From positions 32,971,456-33,035,455 of the forward strand of contig OZ038320.1 of assembly GCA_964035795.1 (NCBI GenBank): a stretch of 64,000 bases of DNA. Reading direction: 5' to 3'. The stretch is from Pterobdella sp. o SKG-2022 (taxonomy: Eukaryota; Annelida; Clitellata; Hirudinida; Piscicolidae). The notes beneath the pieces are model-generated. The model did not search any database. It was not told the DNA's origin and saw only the letters and a list, made by a program, of their open reading frames with translations. Within the stretch, counting starts at the first letter, position 1; every line of letters begins with the position of its first letter. Positions 1 through 38,850 of the stretch are shown piece by piece. Made by a program: the position numbers and the translations under genes.

Positions 1-2742
1 CCAAGATGGTAGGTCGTTGCAACCTTCAAAGCATTAATGATGCTTTAAAATTTATATTTATCATAAGACCCATCTGCTTGTTTCATTTTTAAATTTTTAT
101 TCATGCCAACCACAAAATTTTATGAAAAAATAGTGATAGATGAGAATGGTGGAAGAAAAACTTGCGAGAACAAATGTCTTCCAAACCTAGCAGACACAAT
201 GGGGATATCCCTCCCAGCTTTGACCTCTCAAGACATCACCAACTTGACTCTGTGCTCGATTCGGATAGAAGTACACACTGACAGTAAATTAAACTGTTAT
301 GTAAAATCAAACAAAAATTAACCGAAAAAGAAACAATCAGAAGCAAAAAAAACAAAAGAAAATCATCCGGAAGCTAATCACACAAAAAAAAATCAACCTC
401 AAAAAGGATATCCAGCAAAAAAAACAACCAGAGAAAAAAACGGAAAAAAAAGTTGAAAAAAAGAAAAAGATTCAGCAACAAAAACAATGAGAAAGATCGG
501 GTACAACACAACTTAAACAGACCTGCTGGTGAAAAATAAACCAAATAATTCAACATCTGAAAAAAAATCTCAAAAAACTGTTTTTTGGGGCTGTCAAACA
601 AGAGAGAATGCAATATGATAGAAAAAGAAGGCATGGGAACAGAAATATAGAAAACCAAAAAATTTTTGGTTGTCAAATGAGTTTTTGTTAAAGATTCCCA
701 TTGAATGGATCTGGAGAGTTGAGGGGCTGTTGCTGGTGGAAAAGTAGAGCCTCAAAACTTGAGAATATCTACAGAACATTGGCATCTTATTTGGCTATAA
801 ACACTTATTATAAATATATCTAATATTTTTTTTCAACTTAAAATCCAATTAAGTTTCTTAATGTTTTTGAAATGAAAAAAAATCAAAATTGACAGCTGCA
901 TGTTATGCGACAAGCACTTAGTTTGAATGGACCTTTGTTGTCTGTCCCCTAGAACTAGCTTTGTGGAGACAGAACTGTTTTAGTCATCCGGTCAAACACA
1001 TTTGTTTTGTAGAAAAACATGACTCAAATAGTTCAAGTCAAAACATTCGAAAAATGAATATTATTTGGAAACCAAATCTCACGGGTTTGTTTTTAGGATT
1101 TCTGTTTTCCCATTTCCAACTTTTCCATTTGAAACTTCCTCTCCCTTTGTCTTTCACAACTTCTCATTAGCCACTTCATTTCCCTCATCAAGTCAGGCCT
1201 GAATGTCACCATTAGATAAAGTTTTTTGTTTTTTTTCACAAGCTTTTGCAAAGTTTCACGTTTCCCTGCTCCTTCCATCCTTCTCTCGTCTTTCTCATCG
1301 AGAATTGTTTGATCATCTTCTCACCTGAAAACCATTTTGATTTTTTTGATTTTCTGCTCATTCGAGAGTTTCTTCTTTATAGCTTACTGTGAATATCAAA
1401 CTAAAATTTTTTTAAATTTTTATTATGGTTATGAAAGAGTGCATTTTAACGTTTTGTAGAAGGCATCGAGGATTTTAGCTTTTGTTTCTCAATAAAGTAT
1501 AAAAATGTTTTTCATATTTGATGTTTTGTTAGAAACAGCAAGAAGTTAGCTTCCAAAAAAAGACAAAATGGAGGACAGAATGAGTTGATAACATTTTATG
1601 AAATTTTGTTGGGCTTGTATGAGTAAACACTTAGAAAAAGTTTTTCAGAAAGAAATGATGGTCTTTAGTAGACAACTAAAAATTTTTTTTAAATATCATA
1701 AACTCAATTTTATGATTAAGTTTATCAAAAAAGCATGAGTCTCTCAATTGAAATGGTCTTCTTTAAAGTAATATAAAGCCTTGAAGAATGGTCAAAAGGA
1801 GAAGGAGTAGAAGGGTGGAGGTGGGTGCAGAGATGCCATGGTTGTCCATTTTTATAGTTTCCAAATAATTATTTTTAGTTTTAAAATAATGAATGTTAAT
1901 AGAATTTCATAGCTTAATGTTGTTTTCATAATGTCTTCTAGTGACGTGGCTTAAAAGTTGTGTTTGGGAATAAAATGTAATCCATGATTGGCCATGAGAA
2001 GTGACCAGTAATACTTTATTAAAACTTTGGAATGATCATGCCATTCTCGAGGCACATTTGCAACATTTCATAGTAATCTCATGTTGAAATGCGCTTATAA
2101 CTATACAGTGTTTTGGCGTGTAGTTCAAAGCACAAGCTATAAATTTAATGTAGCCAGGTTGCAGGTTCAAAACGGGATCGAACCCTGTGGCTTCAGAAAA
2201 TCCTTTCCTTTAGACTCATCATGAAACTGCACTTGTTGAAAATTTTTTTTTTTTAGAAAACAATAAATATATTTAAAATTTTCTTCATTCTGAAAAATCT
2301 ATAAATCAAGATATTGGAAACAAATTATTAAATCTTCATCTCATCTGAGGTGCTCACAAAACCATTTTGGTTTCGATATTTTAAAACTTCATAAATTCAC
2401 TTTTTAAAAAATAACATTCAACATCATCAATGTTTATGTTTTTGTGAAATCCAAGTTTGTCAAAAAGGGTTACGCCTTTTGCGACATTAATTGTTGATAC
2501 TCTGAACTAGCCACCAAAAAGAGATGCCATGATGAATCACTTGCTTCTGAACTACTTCTTCCTCACCATCTTCTTTTGTAGTCATTATTCTCTTTTTTTT
2601 ATCTTGCTCTGTTTTAATTTATATATAAAATAGAATTTTGTTATTTTCGAAAAAATTTTATAGAAAAACTATTGAGTACAAATTCATGTAACTGGTCCCT
2701 TGCATTGACCCTATGTTCAATATTTCACGAACATTAAAGCAG
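1..2742. other. AT-rich stretch upstream of the first recognisable exons
   Basis: There is no confident gene here. One segment, about 140-270 on the + strand, is a possible exon: it follows an AG, ends at a plausible GT (gtacac) and reads as a cysteine-bearing peptide (motifs TCENKC and TNLTLCSIRIE). It could be an upstream exon of the membrane-protein gene that follows, but I could not join the reading phases. The stretch at 680-760 also has a short open reading with weak coding character. The rest is A/T-rich DNA with no recognisable RNA gene. Confidence 0.3.
2091..2190 (-). mobile_element. Degenerate tRNA-derived SINE fragment
   Basis: Read on the - strand it contains a GGTTCGATCCCG-like B box (seen on + as gggatcgaacc). 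Its + strand text atttaatgtagcc matches the body of the better copy at 39634-39800, and it also carries the gcgctt tail motif. It is diverged and incomplete. The assignment rests on short shared blocks only. Confidence 0.4.
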
Positions 2743-5019
2743 TCTTATCAGCTTCTTCCACCCGAATGTTATCTAGCAAGGACGTATCATATGTTAAAAA
2801 CTGTAAAAATGGTCTTGAAGAAAACCGTTTCATGTTTCTATTTGAACCACAGAGTGAATGCAGAGCGTTCCAAGGGTAATTTTACGTTTAAAATAATCTT
2901 CAACGTAGAGTAACTTTTTCAATATTTTTATTCAACTTAGTTGGACAAAATATATTTTTATATTTACGGAAGCGTCCAAAATACTTTGAATTTTATAAAG
3001 TACTGAATGCAACTCATTTTGCGCAGACCAATATGCATGATGTTTGCCCTGACTATGGTACACTGCATCTCAAACATAACAGTTCTGAGCACATTAAGGT
3101 GAGTTTTGGTTATTATAATGTTTTTTATGTTTATTTATGTTTTTTAAAAGTATGGAGCTTGTTTCATCAGTACCTTTCAAAAACATACAAAAATACTCTC
3201 ATCACTCTTTAATTTTCACCTGGCATATCTCAAGCTAGTACAAGAATTTCTTTCATCTAAGAAACATTAAGAGCTGAGATAATTAATCATCTCAAAAAAA
3301 TTCATTTTCAACCCAAGCGTGAGCGATATTGAGGTGAATCTGTTGACGTGGGGGAGTTCTAACCCGCAATTGTATGAAAAAGGAGCTGTTTATGATGAAA
3401 CAAAGTTTATCTTTTTGGAGCTGAAGGCACCGAAAGGAACTTTGTGCAAGCTACAAGTCATCTCCCATATTAATGACGGTTAAGGTTTTTGCAGCTTGAT
3501 TAAAAAATTTCTTATGAAATTCGACAAAATATATTTTGTCAAATCTAGTTATTTTGCTAGATTTATACAAGCATTTAATTAATTAAAGTTGAACTGAGTT
3601 TTGTCATTTACATTCAAGTACAAGCAACTTTTGGATGTTTTAAAATTTGTCCCATTTTTTTTGTATTTCTAAATCAGTTTTTCCAGCTAAAGCTCATTTA
3701 TCTTTCTCATCTTCAAACTCTAACTTCAAAAAATTATTGAAACATCAGAAAAAGTTTGCTAAAGTATCAAAAAAACCAACTAGCAGAAAAAGACGTCAAT
3801 TAATATTGAGACATCTCACATTCTCTTTAGATAAAAAACTGCCTCTAAAATGAAATAAAACTGTTCTGCTTTCAAAAGGTCAAAACACCGTGCTTGATCT
3901 CAAAGCATCAGACTTTTCACCAAACTTAAAGTCTACAGAAAGTCTAAATTTGCACTTTTGTACAGCTGTGGAATCTGTTGTTTGTAACGAAATGACCTTT
4001 GAAAGTTAGAACAATTGCTATAGCGTCATTTGAGATGTCTTATAGAAATAAAATAACAAGAAAAATAAAAAAAGTAATAATTTCAAGTAGACTAGTTTAT
4101 CTCGTGCAGGTTCTCCAGATTTTGTCATCACTGTCAGCTACGCTGGGTGGTTCATGTTGTCCGAATGCCTGGCGCAAGATGTTCAAAATATATTCTATAC
4201 GAGCAACTAGCTGCTGGCACTAGAAAGAAAAAAAACCAAAGTTTAACGTTCAAAGATGCTTTTCCTCAATCAATTAAAAATGCTGCCATAGATTTAGCTA
4301 ACTGAGAGAATCTGACAAGCGATCGATCTCGAAAGGGAAACGCTCTTAAGCAGAGACAACTGAAAAACAAACAGCATTTTTGAACAAGCACATCAAGAGG
4401 TATATAAAGTGCGGCTGCATCAAAAGTTTGGTTTTGAATGCAGCAAGTTTTGCCATTTCACCATCGGTCTTGTCAGCCAGCTGAGAAAACATCTTTCAAG
4501 AACAAGGGTGAATAAACATTTGGGCAATATTTTAAATAAGGTTAAATGATGCATAAATGCTATTATGAAACATTTCCAACACCCACAATCCCACATAACT
4601 CTTTTTGAATTTTAAGCAAGACTATAATTAGTTTCATTTATCAATTTTCAACATATGTAATTTTCTATAAATAATATAATAATTGCCCTTATTCTTCTTT
4701 GACGTACCCAGGCTGGAATAACCTTACGTGGATTCTGGTCGTGATGATCGCTTTTGGAATAGTATTGGTGCTAATTTTGATGTGAGGAAGTTATTCTGAA
4801 ATAAATAAATTTTTTTGGATACAACTTACACTTTTTTATAAATGGAAATGTCATTTGCTTCAATTTTTTTTTGGCAGATTTGGGTTGATACGTCGTTGCA
4901 TCATGTCGAGGTTGAGATCGAGTCATGAGGTCATCATGGATTTCATGAAGAAGATGGAGGCGCGACTCGATGCGTTGAAAAAAAAAGAAGACGAAGAAAA
5001 AACAACAAATAAAAAATAA
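2743..5019 (+). CDS. Unrecognised single-pass membrane protein, C-terminal exons
   Basis: Eight exons fit together with matching phases and GT-AG borders: 2743-2875, 3027-3098, 3318-3478, 3879-4004, 4110-4180, 4444-4507, 4712-4781 and 4878-5019 (TAA stop). The N-terminus lies upstream and was not found. The predicted protein has several spaced cysteines in what would be the extracellular part. Then comes a tryptophan-led hydrophobic span of about 22 residues (from WILVVMIAFGIVLVLIL), a basic stop-transfer segment (RRCIMSRLR) and a lysine/glutamate-rich helical tail ending TTNKK. I do not recognise the family. A gamete-fusogen-like or Ig-like ectodomain crossed my mind, but no diagnostic motif supports either. 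The exon 4110-4180 donor (gttcaa) is weak. An alternative exon starting at 3678 reads into a lysine-rich peptide, so splicing may vary. It precedes the visible CELF exons on the same strand, so it may lie inside a large CELF intron. Confidence 0.5.
4712..4781 (+). other. Transmembrane-segment exon of the unrecognised gene
   Basis: This 70-base exon reads GWNNLTW followed by about 16 uninterrupted hydrophobic residues. The span continues across the junction into IFGLIRRC of the last exon. The acceptor is cccag and the donor is gtgagg. It is the clearest functional signal in this gene and fixes the topology as an N-terminal ectodomain with a cytosolic C-tail, by the positive-inside rule. Confidence 0.55.
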
Positions 5020-6319
5020 TCTTGAGAATTTATGAGGTCATTCAAGTTTTTATGAACTTTATAACTTTTAAAACAGACAAAACACGTTTTGAAAAAATAT
5101 ATGCCTTATCATTGGTACCAAATAAATTAAAAATTTTCATTCCAATCAAAATTTATAGAACTGTAAAAAAGGTTATAATAAGTGCAGAAACAAATGACCA
5201 CTACTGACCTCCTCGGAAGCATGAAGTGAGGTGTTATTGTAATAGGAGTGTTTTAGTTTTGTTGTGTGGATGTGTACATTTCTGTGAGATTTCCATGAAC
5301 ATGTGCCAGTATTCAGTGGGAATGATGATGGCGATGTTGTTGTTAGAGGTTGACAGTTTTATTTTTATTTTGACAAATAAAATTTTTCGACTGAAATGAT
5401 TTTGAAGTTGAATTTATTATTCAACAAAACACAACTTGATGATACATACAAAACTCTCCGACATTCTCTTGCTTCACTCATAAGCTAGAAGATTCTATCA
5501 ACAATAAAATTCTCTTTTCTGTTTTTTCTGGTCTTTCTCCTACTTTTGACTGCATAGAGCCCTTAATATTGATTGAAAGATTACACAAATCATTTGGCTA
5601 AGACGCCCTCTTTCCAATGCCACAAACTCTTTAACAGATTGATCGAAAAATTGTCTTAATACGTAAGCAAGAAGAATAAAGACTTCTGGGAAATTTTTTT
5701 TTACTTTCCAAATATTCGTTAATAATCTTTCCGTGGTCCTCCTTAGTGTTGTGAACAACAAAATAACGAAAAAGTTTATTTTTTGAAATATTGAGTTTTA
5801 ATACACATATATCTATGGTTAACCCTTTCGATATATTTTATCTTTATACATTGAGAGATTTTAGCTAAATAAAAGATTTTTCTACGTGTTTCTATAAACC
5901 CTCATAATTTGAAGTTTACTGTTTAAAAATATCTTCAAACATGTTTCGATAACTTTGCTAGTGATAATGTTAAACTTATAGAAACCTGAAGTCTTCACAA
6001 AATAAAAGAATGTATCTAGAATTACTTGATTCATAGCATGGAACTTTTACTAATTAGTTGTGAGAGGATACATTAAACACGACGATGCAAAACGCCAGAA
6101 AAGAGATGGTATTTTGGAAATGAAAAAGTTTTGCTTTCCAATGAAATTATTTTTTTTTGTCAACAAATTTTTGAGCAACCTTGTTCCGTGTAATATAGGA
6201 AGTTCAAGTCAATATGGCTTCCACTAAGATGGAAGTCACTATATATTCAACATAAGAACTCTTATTCAACTGCCTAAAGAATACATCAGGGCTTCATACT
6301 AATCAAAGAAGCATTGTGA
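5020..6319. other. Gene-poor AT-rich stretch
   Basis: Downstream of the TAA there is no crisp AATAAA immediately after the stop. AATAAA-like motifs occur around 5120 and 5375, and either could end the transcript. No exon pairs or RNA genes are visible. The only long open reading is on the - strand at 5540-5761, listed separately. Confidence 0.4.
5540..5761 (-). CDS. Hypothetical 73-codon reading, doubtful
   Basis: This is an uninterrupted - strand frame of 73 codons. Its composition is helix-forming, with mixed hydrophobic and charged residues (for example QFFDQSVKEFVALERGR), unlike the homopolymer frames nearby. I recognise no family. It has no flanking exons I could support, and it may be chance or a decayed mobile-element fragment. 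Confidence 0.15.
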   Translation of the reverse strand: MLFTTLRRTTERLLTNIWKVKKNFPEVFILLAYVLRQFFDQSVKEFVALERGRLSQMICVIFQSILRALCSQK

Positions 6320-6620
6320 TCAGTAAGACGTTAAAAGGAAGGAAAGACTATGCTACAACGAAGCCGTCTCAGATGGCTTGGCAGGTTCAAAGAGGACTCA
6401 CGCTCAACAAATCAATGGCTTTAGAGTAAAACTTAAATTGTTAAGCAGTTGTGAAAAAGAAAAAAACTACGATGGCATAACGTTATAAATGCAGACTTGA
6501 GAACCTTAGACAGGGTTCCATCTTAGAGAACAAAGGTTAAGGATATGACGAATCGAAATAATTCCTAAACTACAGAGCTAGACCAGCTGTACAGAACGAA
6601 GAAGCCCAAGAAGATTTCAA
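6320..6620 (+). mobile_element. Decayed LINE-like reverse-transcriptase C-terminal remnant
   Basis: Around 6350 the + strand reads LQRSRLRWLGRFKEDS. After stops and frame changes, at about 6468-6510, it reads RWHNVINADLRTLDRV. This pair resembles the C-terminal region of many non-LTR retrotransposon ORF2 proteins, in which an RLRWLGH-type motif is followed by a W-x-D-x-V-x-x-DL motif. Several stops show it is dead. Only the 3' end of the element is visible, and it abuts the giant TCTA tract. Confidence 0.4.
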
Positions 6621-6819
6621 AAAGAGAACAGGATCTGGAACTTTCTGAAATATCCTTGTTTCAAAGTAATTAAATCAGTGAATCAAATCAGACTGGCTTC
6701 CATGAAGCATCAGCTCGTCAATCCTGTGAGAAGGTATCAAATGTCGGACCCCATGAAATGACAAAAGATGTTTCCAGAAACGTTTACTCTCTGAAATTTT
6801 GTGAACATGCTTGTAAAAG

Positions 6820-7823
<1,004 letters not shown>

Positions 7824-10167
7824 GCTCTGAATTTTTTGTTTTTTATTATCTATCATATTTTTTTTCCCAATAAAACTCTTGTACTTCTGTATTTCATTAT
7901 TATCATTTTTGTTGTCTCATGGTATTTATATTGACGCTAATGCACCACGAAAGCCCCCAAAGAATGAAAATTATTTATTAATAATAATTTATTTGCTACA
8001 TATATTATGCATGAATTTTCATCGTTAAATGGCAGTAAAGATTTTAAATAATTAATTTCTCAACATTTTTAAACGCATGTCTGATGGTTCTAAATGAAAA
8101 TCTTCTTCACCTATTTTCAATTTTTCGGTTGTTACAATTTTTGGCTGCCACCCCATATATTTCCATTTTTCCTCCCCTTATTTGAACATATGTCACTATG
8201 TACAATCACACACAATTGCTCATCTGCAACATTCAGAAATTTTTTGATATACAACATCTTAAAGATACATTTTGAACAACTAGGCACATTCAAACACATC
8301 TAGTAACACATACAAACAAAATTTGAAACTCATTCAACCACACAAAAACACGTACAGACACACAGATACACATAACCTGACATACACATTAACTTCACAA
8401 TAAACACATTAATCTATATCTCAAAATGCCACATACAAAAACACACAAAAAAACACATACGACATAAACACACAAACACACACACACAAAGACGCCTGCA
8501 AGAAGCAGCAGGCTTGTGGACGCAAAATTTACACATGTGTGTTGGCGTGCATGAAAAAATCGAATAAAAAAAATGTTTAGATTTATGATTTCTCATTTTC
8601 CTGTTTCAATATTAATAATTGAAAAATTATTTCATGGAGTTTAAAGAGTACAACTTAGTCTCATTTAGGGGTGATGATTGTGTCTTTGTGTTTTTCAAAC
8701 ACACACAACAACACACACAAACAACAACACACACAAACAACAACACACACAAACAACAACACACACAAACAACAACACACACAAACAACAACACACACAA
8801 ACAACAACACATACATACACAACAACATATACACACACAACATCTCTCACACAACACCACACACACACACACACACACACAACACTGCAGCACACCCCCC
8901 AAGATGCATCAGCCTTCTTAGACAAACACACACGTACGCCTTGCCATGAATACATACACAGCTACACATACAAAAAAACATACACAAAAAAACGCAATAA
9001 AACACACACACATACATAAAAATAAGCATACAAAAACACATCATTTGAAGCATTCACAACCTCACTCACAACCACAAACACACTGTGACATACAAACGGA
9101 CGTGATTAAAGGTGTTAAGAATGCGAAGGTATATAAGTGGTGCAGACACTTGTCTTGAAGATACTCGGAGACTGAATCTGGATTGAAGGATACATTTGCT
9201 TTTAAATAAGTTCAAAAGTAAAAGTTGGTTTCAAAAATAAACGTTTTTAAGTTTATTTTGATGAGACTTTTAAAATTTGTGTTGGGCGCTATATAAATTG
9301 TGCTTCTTTTTGTGTCCAACATGGTAGGAGGTTAGTGTCAACAAGCAAATTGTTACAATATCAACAAAATAATAAAAAAAAACATAAAATGAAGAAAAAA
9401 TAATAAAAATAACAATAATGTTTATAAATATAGGCAAAAAAAACAAAATATTAATACTAAAAGACAAATAGAACAACAATAATAACCAACAATATTATAA
9501 TTATTATTATTATCATTACAATTATTATTCATATTATCTTACTTATCACACTATAAACCTTAACACAACATTAGTTCTTCATGTCCCTCTTTCGAGCTCA
9601 CTAAAACTAACTTTTTTTTATTTTTTGTTTTATTTTAATAAATTTTCCGAAACTTCATCAAATTCCGTTTCACACTTTTCAAATACTTGAAAGCATAAAA
9701 AGCCCAAAAGTCGTAAAAACAAACACACTCAACCAAACATTTATGGGCGTTAAACTAAGCATACAATACAAAAACAACCAAAGCTAACACATGGTGCGCC
9801 TTCCTGGAGACATCGGTTGAAAAGCTCTGCATCATGCACCTCCTTTCTTCCTCTAACACCATTTCAATTCCTTATTTGAACACAACCTTTACAACTCCTA
9901 CCTGGTCCTTTTCTTAATACTCCCTTCTGCAACCGAACCTCTCCTCATCTTTAACATTACTTTTTCTCACCATACCTTCTTAACTTCATCTCTTTCTCAA
10001 CTTTCCACCCAACACCATAGTAAACTATGTCACCATCTTCAAGTTCCACCCCACCCACATTCAAACTACACCCACTCTTAAATTCCACCCACCCACTTTT
10101 AAACTCCACCCACCCACTGATAAACCGCATCCACCCACTTTTTAACTCCACCCACCCATCACCTTAG
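7824..10167. other. CA-rich and AT-rich stretch between the TCTA tract and the first CELF exon
   Basis: No gene is supported. It holds CA-rich blocks (8280-9080), including the 16-bp array at 8701-8812, an A-rich block at 9360-9540, and a CCCACCC-type imperfect repeat at 10020-10160. At 9281-9300 the string gggcgctatataaatt resembles the tail of the SINE family seen elsewhere in the window. The CELF acceptor is at 10166-10167. Confidence 0.5.
8701..8812. repeat. 16-bp minisatellite, unit acacacaaacaacaac
   Basis: About seven copies of a 16-bp CA/CAA unit lie in tandem, followed by simpler (CA)n near 8858-8881. Open frames in both directions are by-products of the repeat. Confidence 0.85.
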
Positions 10168-34504
<24,337 letters not shown>

Positions 34505-34537
34505 CTTCAATGAAAAAGTTCAAATAATATAAATACA

Positions 34538-34540
<3 letters not shown>

Positions 34541-34624
<84 letters not shown>
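34541..34624. repeat. (TTA)n microsatellite
   Basis: About 28 perfect TTA units directly downstream of the CELF stop codon, possibly within the 3' UTR. Confidence 0.93.
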
Positions 34625-34625
<1 letters not shown>

Positions 34626-36027
34626 TTCATTGGTATTATTGTTTTATTATTATCATCACTTATTATTTTTATTATTTTTTATAATTATTTTGATCATCAT
34701 AGTTGGTTTTTTACCTTTTACAAAATTATATCGTAGTTATTAAATTGTTTGATAAGGGTATGTCCTCATTGTTGATGCGAAAATTATTATTTAAAATATT
34801 AATAATAATATTATTGTTTTTATTAATATTTAAAATTATAATAATAACAATGATATTATTATAAGTGTTTCATAAATTTTTTTCGAAAATAGTAATTTCT
34901 TATTCCTTGTATGCCTAACATAACGAGCATTGTGAGATATATCTAAATATAGTAACATAAATTCACAATGGTTAAAAATAGCATCAAAATGCATATTAAT
35001 TAGGGGATTTTCATTCTATAATTAATATTCATGACTGGTTTGAGTACTATTATCATGACTACTTGGTTAAGAGGTTGTGATGTTGTCTACAAGGTTGATG
35101 AACCCTTTTTGAAATTAAACCTTATTTTTATTCAAATTATTTATTGTTATTGTTATTGTTATTATTATTATTATTGTTATGCTTATTATTACATGCTTAC
35201 AACTTCCATAAGGCCATTCATATTTATATTGTTGTTGTTACATGATATTATTAATCTTGGTTTAACAGTCATCATTTATCACATTTAATTTAATTATTTT
35301 GGAACATTATTATTTTTATTATTATTTTTCTAATATTTTATTGTTATTATTAGCGGCATTTTGCCTGACCATTCAAAAATGTACCCACTTTATAAACTTT
35401 CAAGTCTTACACACGTACAACAAAATATATTTGAACACACGTACAACCAAAAATATTTAAACACACGCACAAACAAACACACACAGAGACATTTTCATAG
35501 ACAAAATTGAAACTATATTTTGGAATATATTTTTTAGCTGACGACAAATAATTATTTTGGCAATGTTTCATATGGCACATACACACATATAACATTAAGC
35601 AGACATAAACACACAAACACTTGTCAACACGAATGAATACATAAACAATCATATAACTAACATGTACAAGATTAAACATTACTTACAGACACCAACACAG
35701 TTAGAAAGACAAAAAAATATACACACCCAGACAGATGCACAAACAAACACAGATAGATAATCAAAACAAACACGTGATGTGAGATTTAATTTCATGAATC
35801 ACCCTGAATGGTGACTCATACCCAAGATAATTTCATGGATGACATTTCGTACCCACCATGTTGCATGTTGATAGAGAAAGATGATGAGATGCTTTTGTCT
35901 AGCGCTGAAGTGAGGCGCAAATGCGAATATACGTGATAGACCATTTGGTGGGTGGCGTAGATGCGACAGTTTCAAAAACCACTTACTTTTGTATGAATAA
36001 TAGTTTTAATATAATGATAATGAAAAA

Positions 36028-36075
36028 GCGGCAGCGGGTTTTGAACCCGGGTTGCCAGGTTGACATTATATACAC
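36028..36075 (-). mobile_element. tRNA-like fragment, probably a SINE head
   Basis: On the - strand it reads GGCAACCCGGGTTCAAAACCC, a T-arm-like CCGGGTTCAAA motif. There is no matching acceptor stem or A box, so it is not a working tRNA gene. Confidence 0.3.
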
Positions 36076-36641
36076 TTTTTCATTTCGACTTCAAACGCGA
36101 CTGGCTTTTATTTTTGAGAAAATCTATTTTTGGCGGCTTTTCTAAACCTAAATATTTTTTTCTGCTATTTTTTTTTTGTTAATATTATTATTTTATTATT
36201 GGTATTGTTTTGCTTGTTCTTATGATTATTTTTCATGACTCAAAGCGATTTTAAATTTGCAAGAATAATTTCATTGGGTTACGCCATTAATTGTTATTAT
36301 TTTTATTATTACTTATTATTTTTATTATTATTTACATTTTTTTTATTACGATTATGATTACTGATAACGTTTGTAGATTCTATTTATAACCTCGTTAAAC
36401 TGATCTCAAGCCCCACCCACCACCCCTCTTAGCTACAGGATAGATGATGATGTAACGTGTTTAAAAGTTAACTTTCATTAATAAAATTCAAATATTATAT
36501 TATATATCCACATAACTTAATTCCAATATTGACAACTGAGATGAGGATTTGATGAGTGTGTGGAGGTGGTTGTGTTGTTGTGAGCTGGTTCAGTTCATGT
36601 TTGCGTAATTGTGGTCAATAATATCAATAATAATAATAATG

Positions 36642-36672
<31 letters not shown>

Positions 36673-37701
36673 AAATATTAAAATGGTAACAATAACAACA
36701 CTAACGGAAACAATGCTAATAATAATAGTAATAATAATAATAATAATAATGCTAATAATAATAAAAATAAGGATATCCCTAAAAATTAACACTGAACTAT
36801 TCTATAAATGGAAAATTGAACAAATTAATATCACGATTAGAATATTATTTTTATTTTGCTTATTATTATGGTATTATTTCATTATAAGTGCTTTTATAGT
36901 TAGTACTGTTATTATTTATTATTATTATTTATATTATTGTAAGCTTTGTTGTTTTGTTGGCCACTTCAAAGTGTCTCGACCCCTGCTCATTCTGTAAGAA
37001 TAATAATAATAATAATAAATGTTACTTTAGAAATATTTATGATAATTAAAATAAGTAAAATTAATTCAGAAGGGTTAGCCTTGGAGAAGCTTCATATGGA
37101 AATTATCTTATTTTTGCAATTTTAGAATTAATTCTTAATATTTTTGTTTACCTTATAATGAGCGTGCCACAATGATTATTCATATTAGTTTTTTCATTAT
37201 TTATATTATTTTTATTCTTTCTATTGTTGTTTTTATTATTATCATTTTTTCGATATATATCATTTCTCATGCTTTTCTTGTATCATTTATTTATATAATA
37301 TTATTGTTTTTATTATTGACTATCCTAATTTAGTGATTGTTTCTATTATTGAAGGAGCAGAAAAAGCACTTGACGAAGTGCTGTCCAACAATGCTTAAAA
37401 GTTAATTAATATTTAAAAGTTAATTTATTATTCGAGCTTAAAATTATTAATTAATCGAATATTTTTTATAATAAATATATTCGATTTAATTATTTTGGGA
37501 AATTAAATTATTTTCAATTGAATCATTCTCTATTTTCATTCAGTCTCGCAACATTTGTGCGAGTCCATTATTTTTGTGCTGTTTTTTTTGCAATATTTTT
37601 ATGGAAATTTTCAAGGTTCTATGTTAATTATTAAATTAATATGAAATAATATTAAAAACAATTAATTTCAACCTCAATTTATTATTTAAGTAATATTAAA
37701 G

Positions 37702-37767
37702 CATAATTATGTCACAGAAACCTTACCATCCACACATAATTATGTCACAGAAACCTTACCATCCACA
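37702..37767. repeat. 33-bp tandem duplication
   Basis: Two identical adjacent copies of a unit starting cataattatgtcacagaaac and ending ttaccatccaca. Confidence 0.85.
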
Positions 37768-38754
37768 TTTCAGTTTTTAGGAATCCCGAAATTGAGATCT
37801 TTATATAGACATTTTATTTAAATTATATATATATATTTTTTTATTTATGTTAATTATATATATATAATTTATTCCCATATTAATAACATATACTTTATTT
37901 TCATTTTAATTATATATATAATTTATTTCTTTTTATATTATATATTTCATTTTCATTAATACCATCAACATTTTCTCCCAACCCACCCACACTACTACGT
38001 CAGCCATTTTGGATTTGATTTTTTTTTAGAAATTTTAAAAACTTACCTAAGAAGTCTTACCATTGCTTGGATATATTTTTTTAAAATATAAAATTATAAA
38101 TATTTTATTTTTTCACGGTGGTTCATTGCTAATGATGAAAAAGTAATAATACTGATATTTATAACAATTTTGAGATGATAATGATGATAAATAAACAATA
38201 ACACAAATAACAACAGAATAATAAACATATGAATATAAAAACATAATAATAATATTAATAAGAGCCAGATAATAATATCTATATTGGTGCTAAGATAAAA
38301 TTTGAGGATGGACTTTCCTTCACTTTTGACGTCAGTACTTATCCTCAAACTCTCAACCAATAATATTTGAGCAATGCTATTTTTAGAATGGTTTTAGGTT
38401 CTATTGCAATGATTTTCATACACTGTTAGGTATATTTCTTCTTTTTTTTATTTATATTATAATCTAAATTATATTTTTATGTGCTAAATTACTTTAACAC
38501 TTATACATACAAATAACTATATAACAAAGCATTCTTAGTTTTGATTTTGCTTAAATTTTCATGAAATCTTGACACATTTACATACGTAATTAGATATTAT
38601 TTAACCAATCATATACGCCATATTGATCATTTAACCCATTTACAAGCTATTTGAAGCGCCATTGGTGTGCATGAAAACATTATATTTTTATATCTTTTAC
38701 AGGCATGTGTATATATCCATGACTTCATGATTATTCATCAAGTCATTTGTTGAT

Positions 38755-38850
38755 TATAATTAGATTATTTGAATACAATTAACTTTATATTTAGATTATT
38801 TGAATACAATTAACTTTATATTTAGATTATTTGAATACAATTAACTTTTT
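38755..38850. repeat. About 31-bp direct repeat, three copies
   Basis: Three adjacent copies of ttagattatttgaatacaat followed by taactttata, with minor end variation. Confidence 0.85.

Noticed and set aside
2743..5019. HAP2/GCS1 gamete fusogen identity for the membrane protein
   Set aside because: Only a loose likeness in overall layout (cysteines, then a strand, then a membrane span). No diagnostic motif was found, so no name was given.
8414..9158. Many overlapping frames rich in His/Thr or Val/Cys
   Set aside because: By-products of CA/TG simple sequence on both strands.
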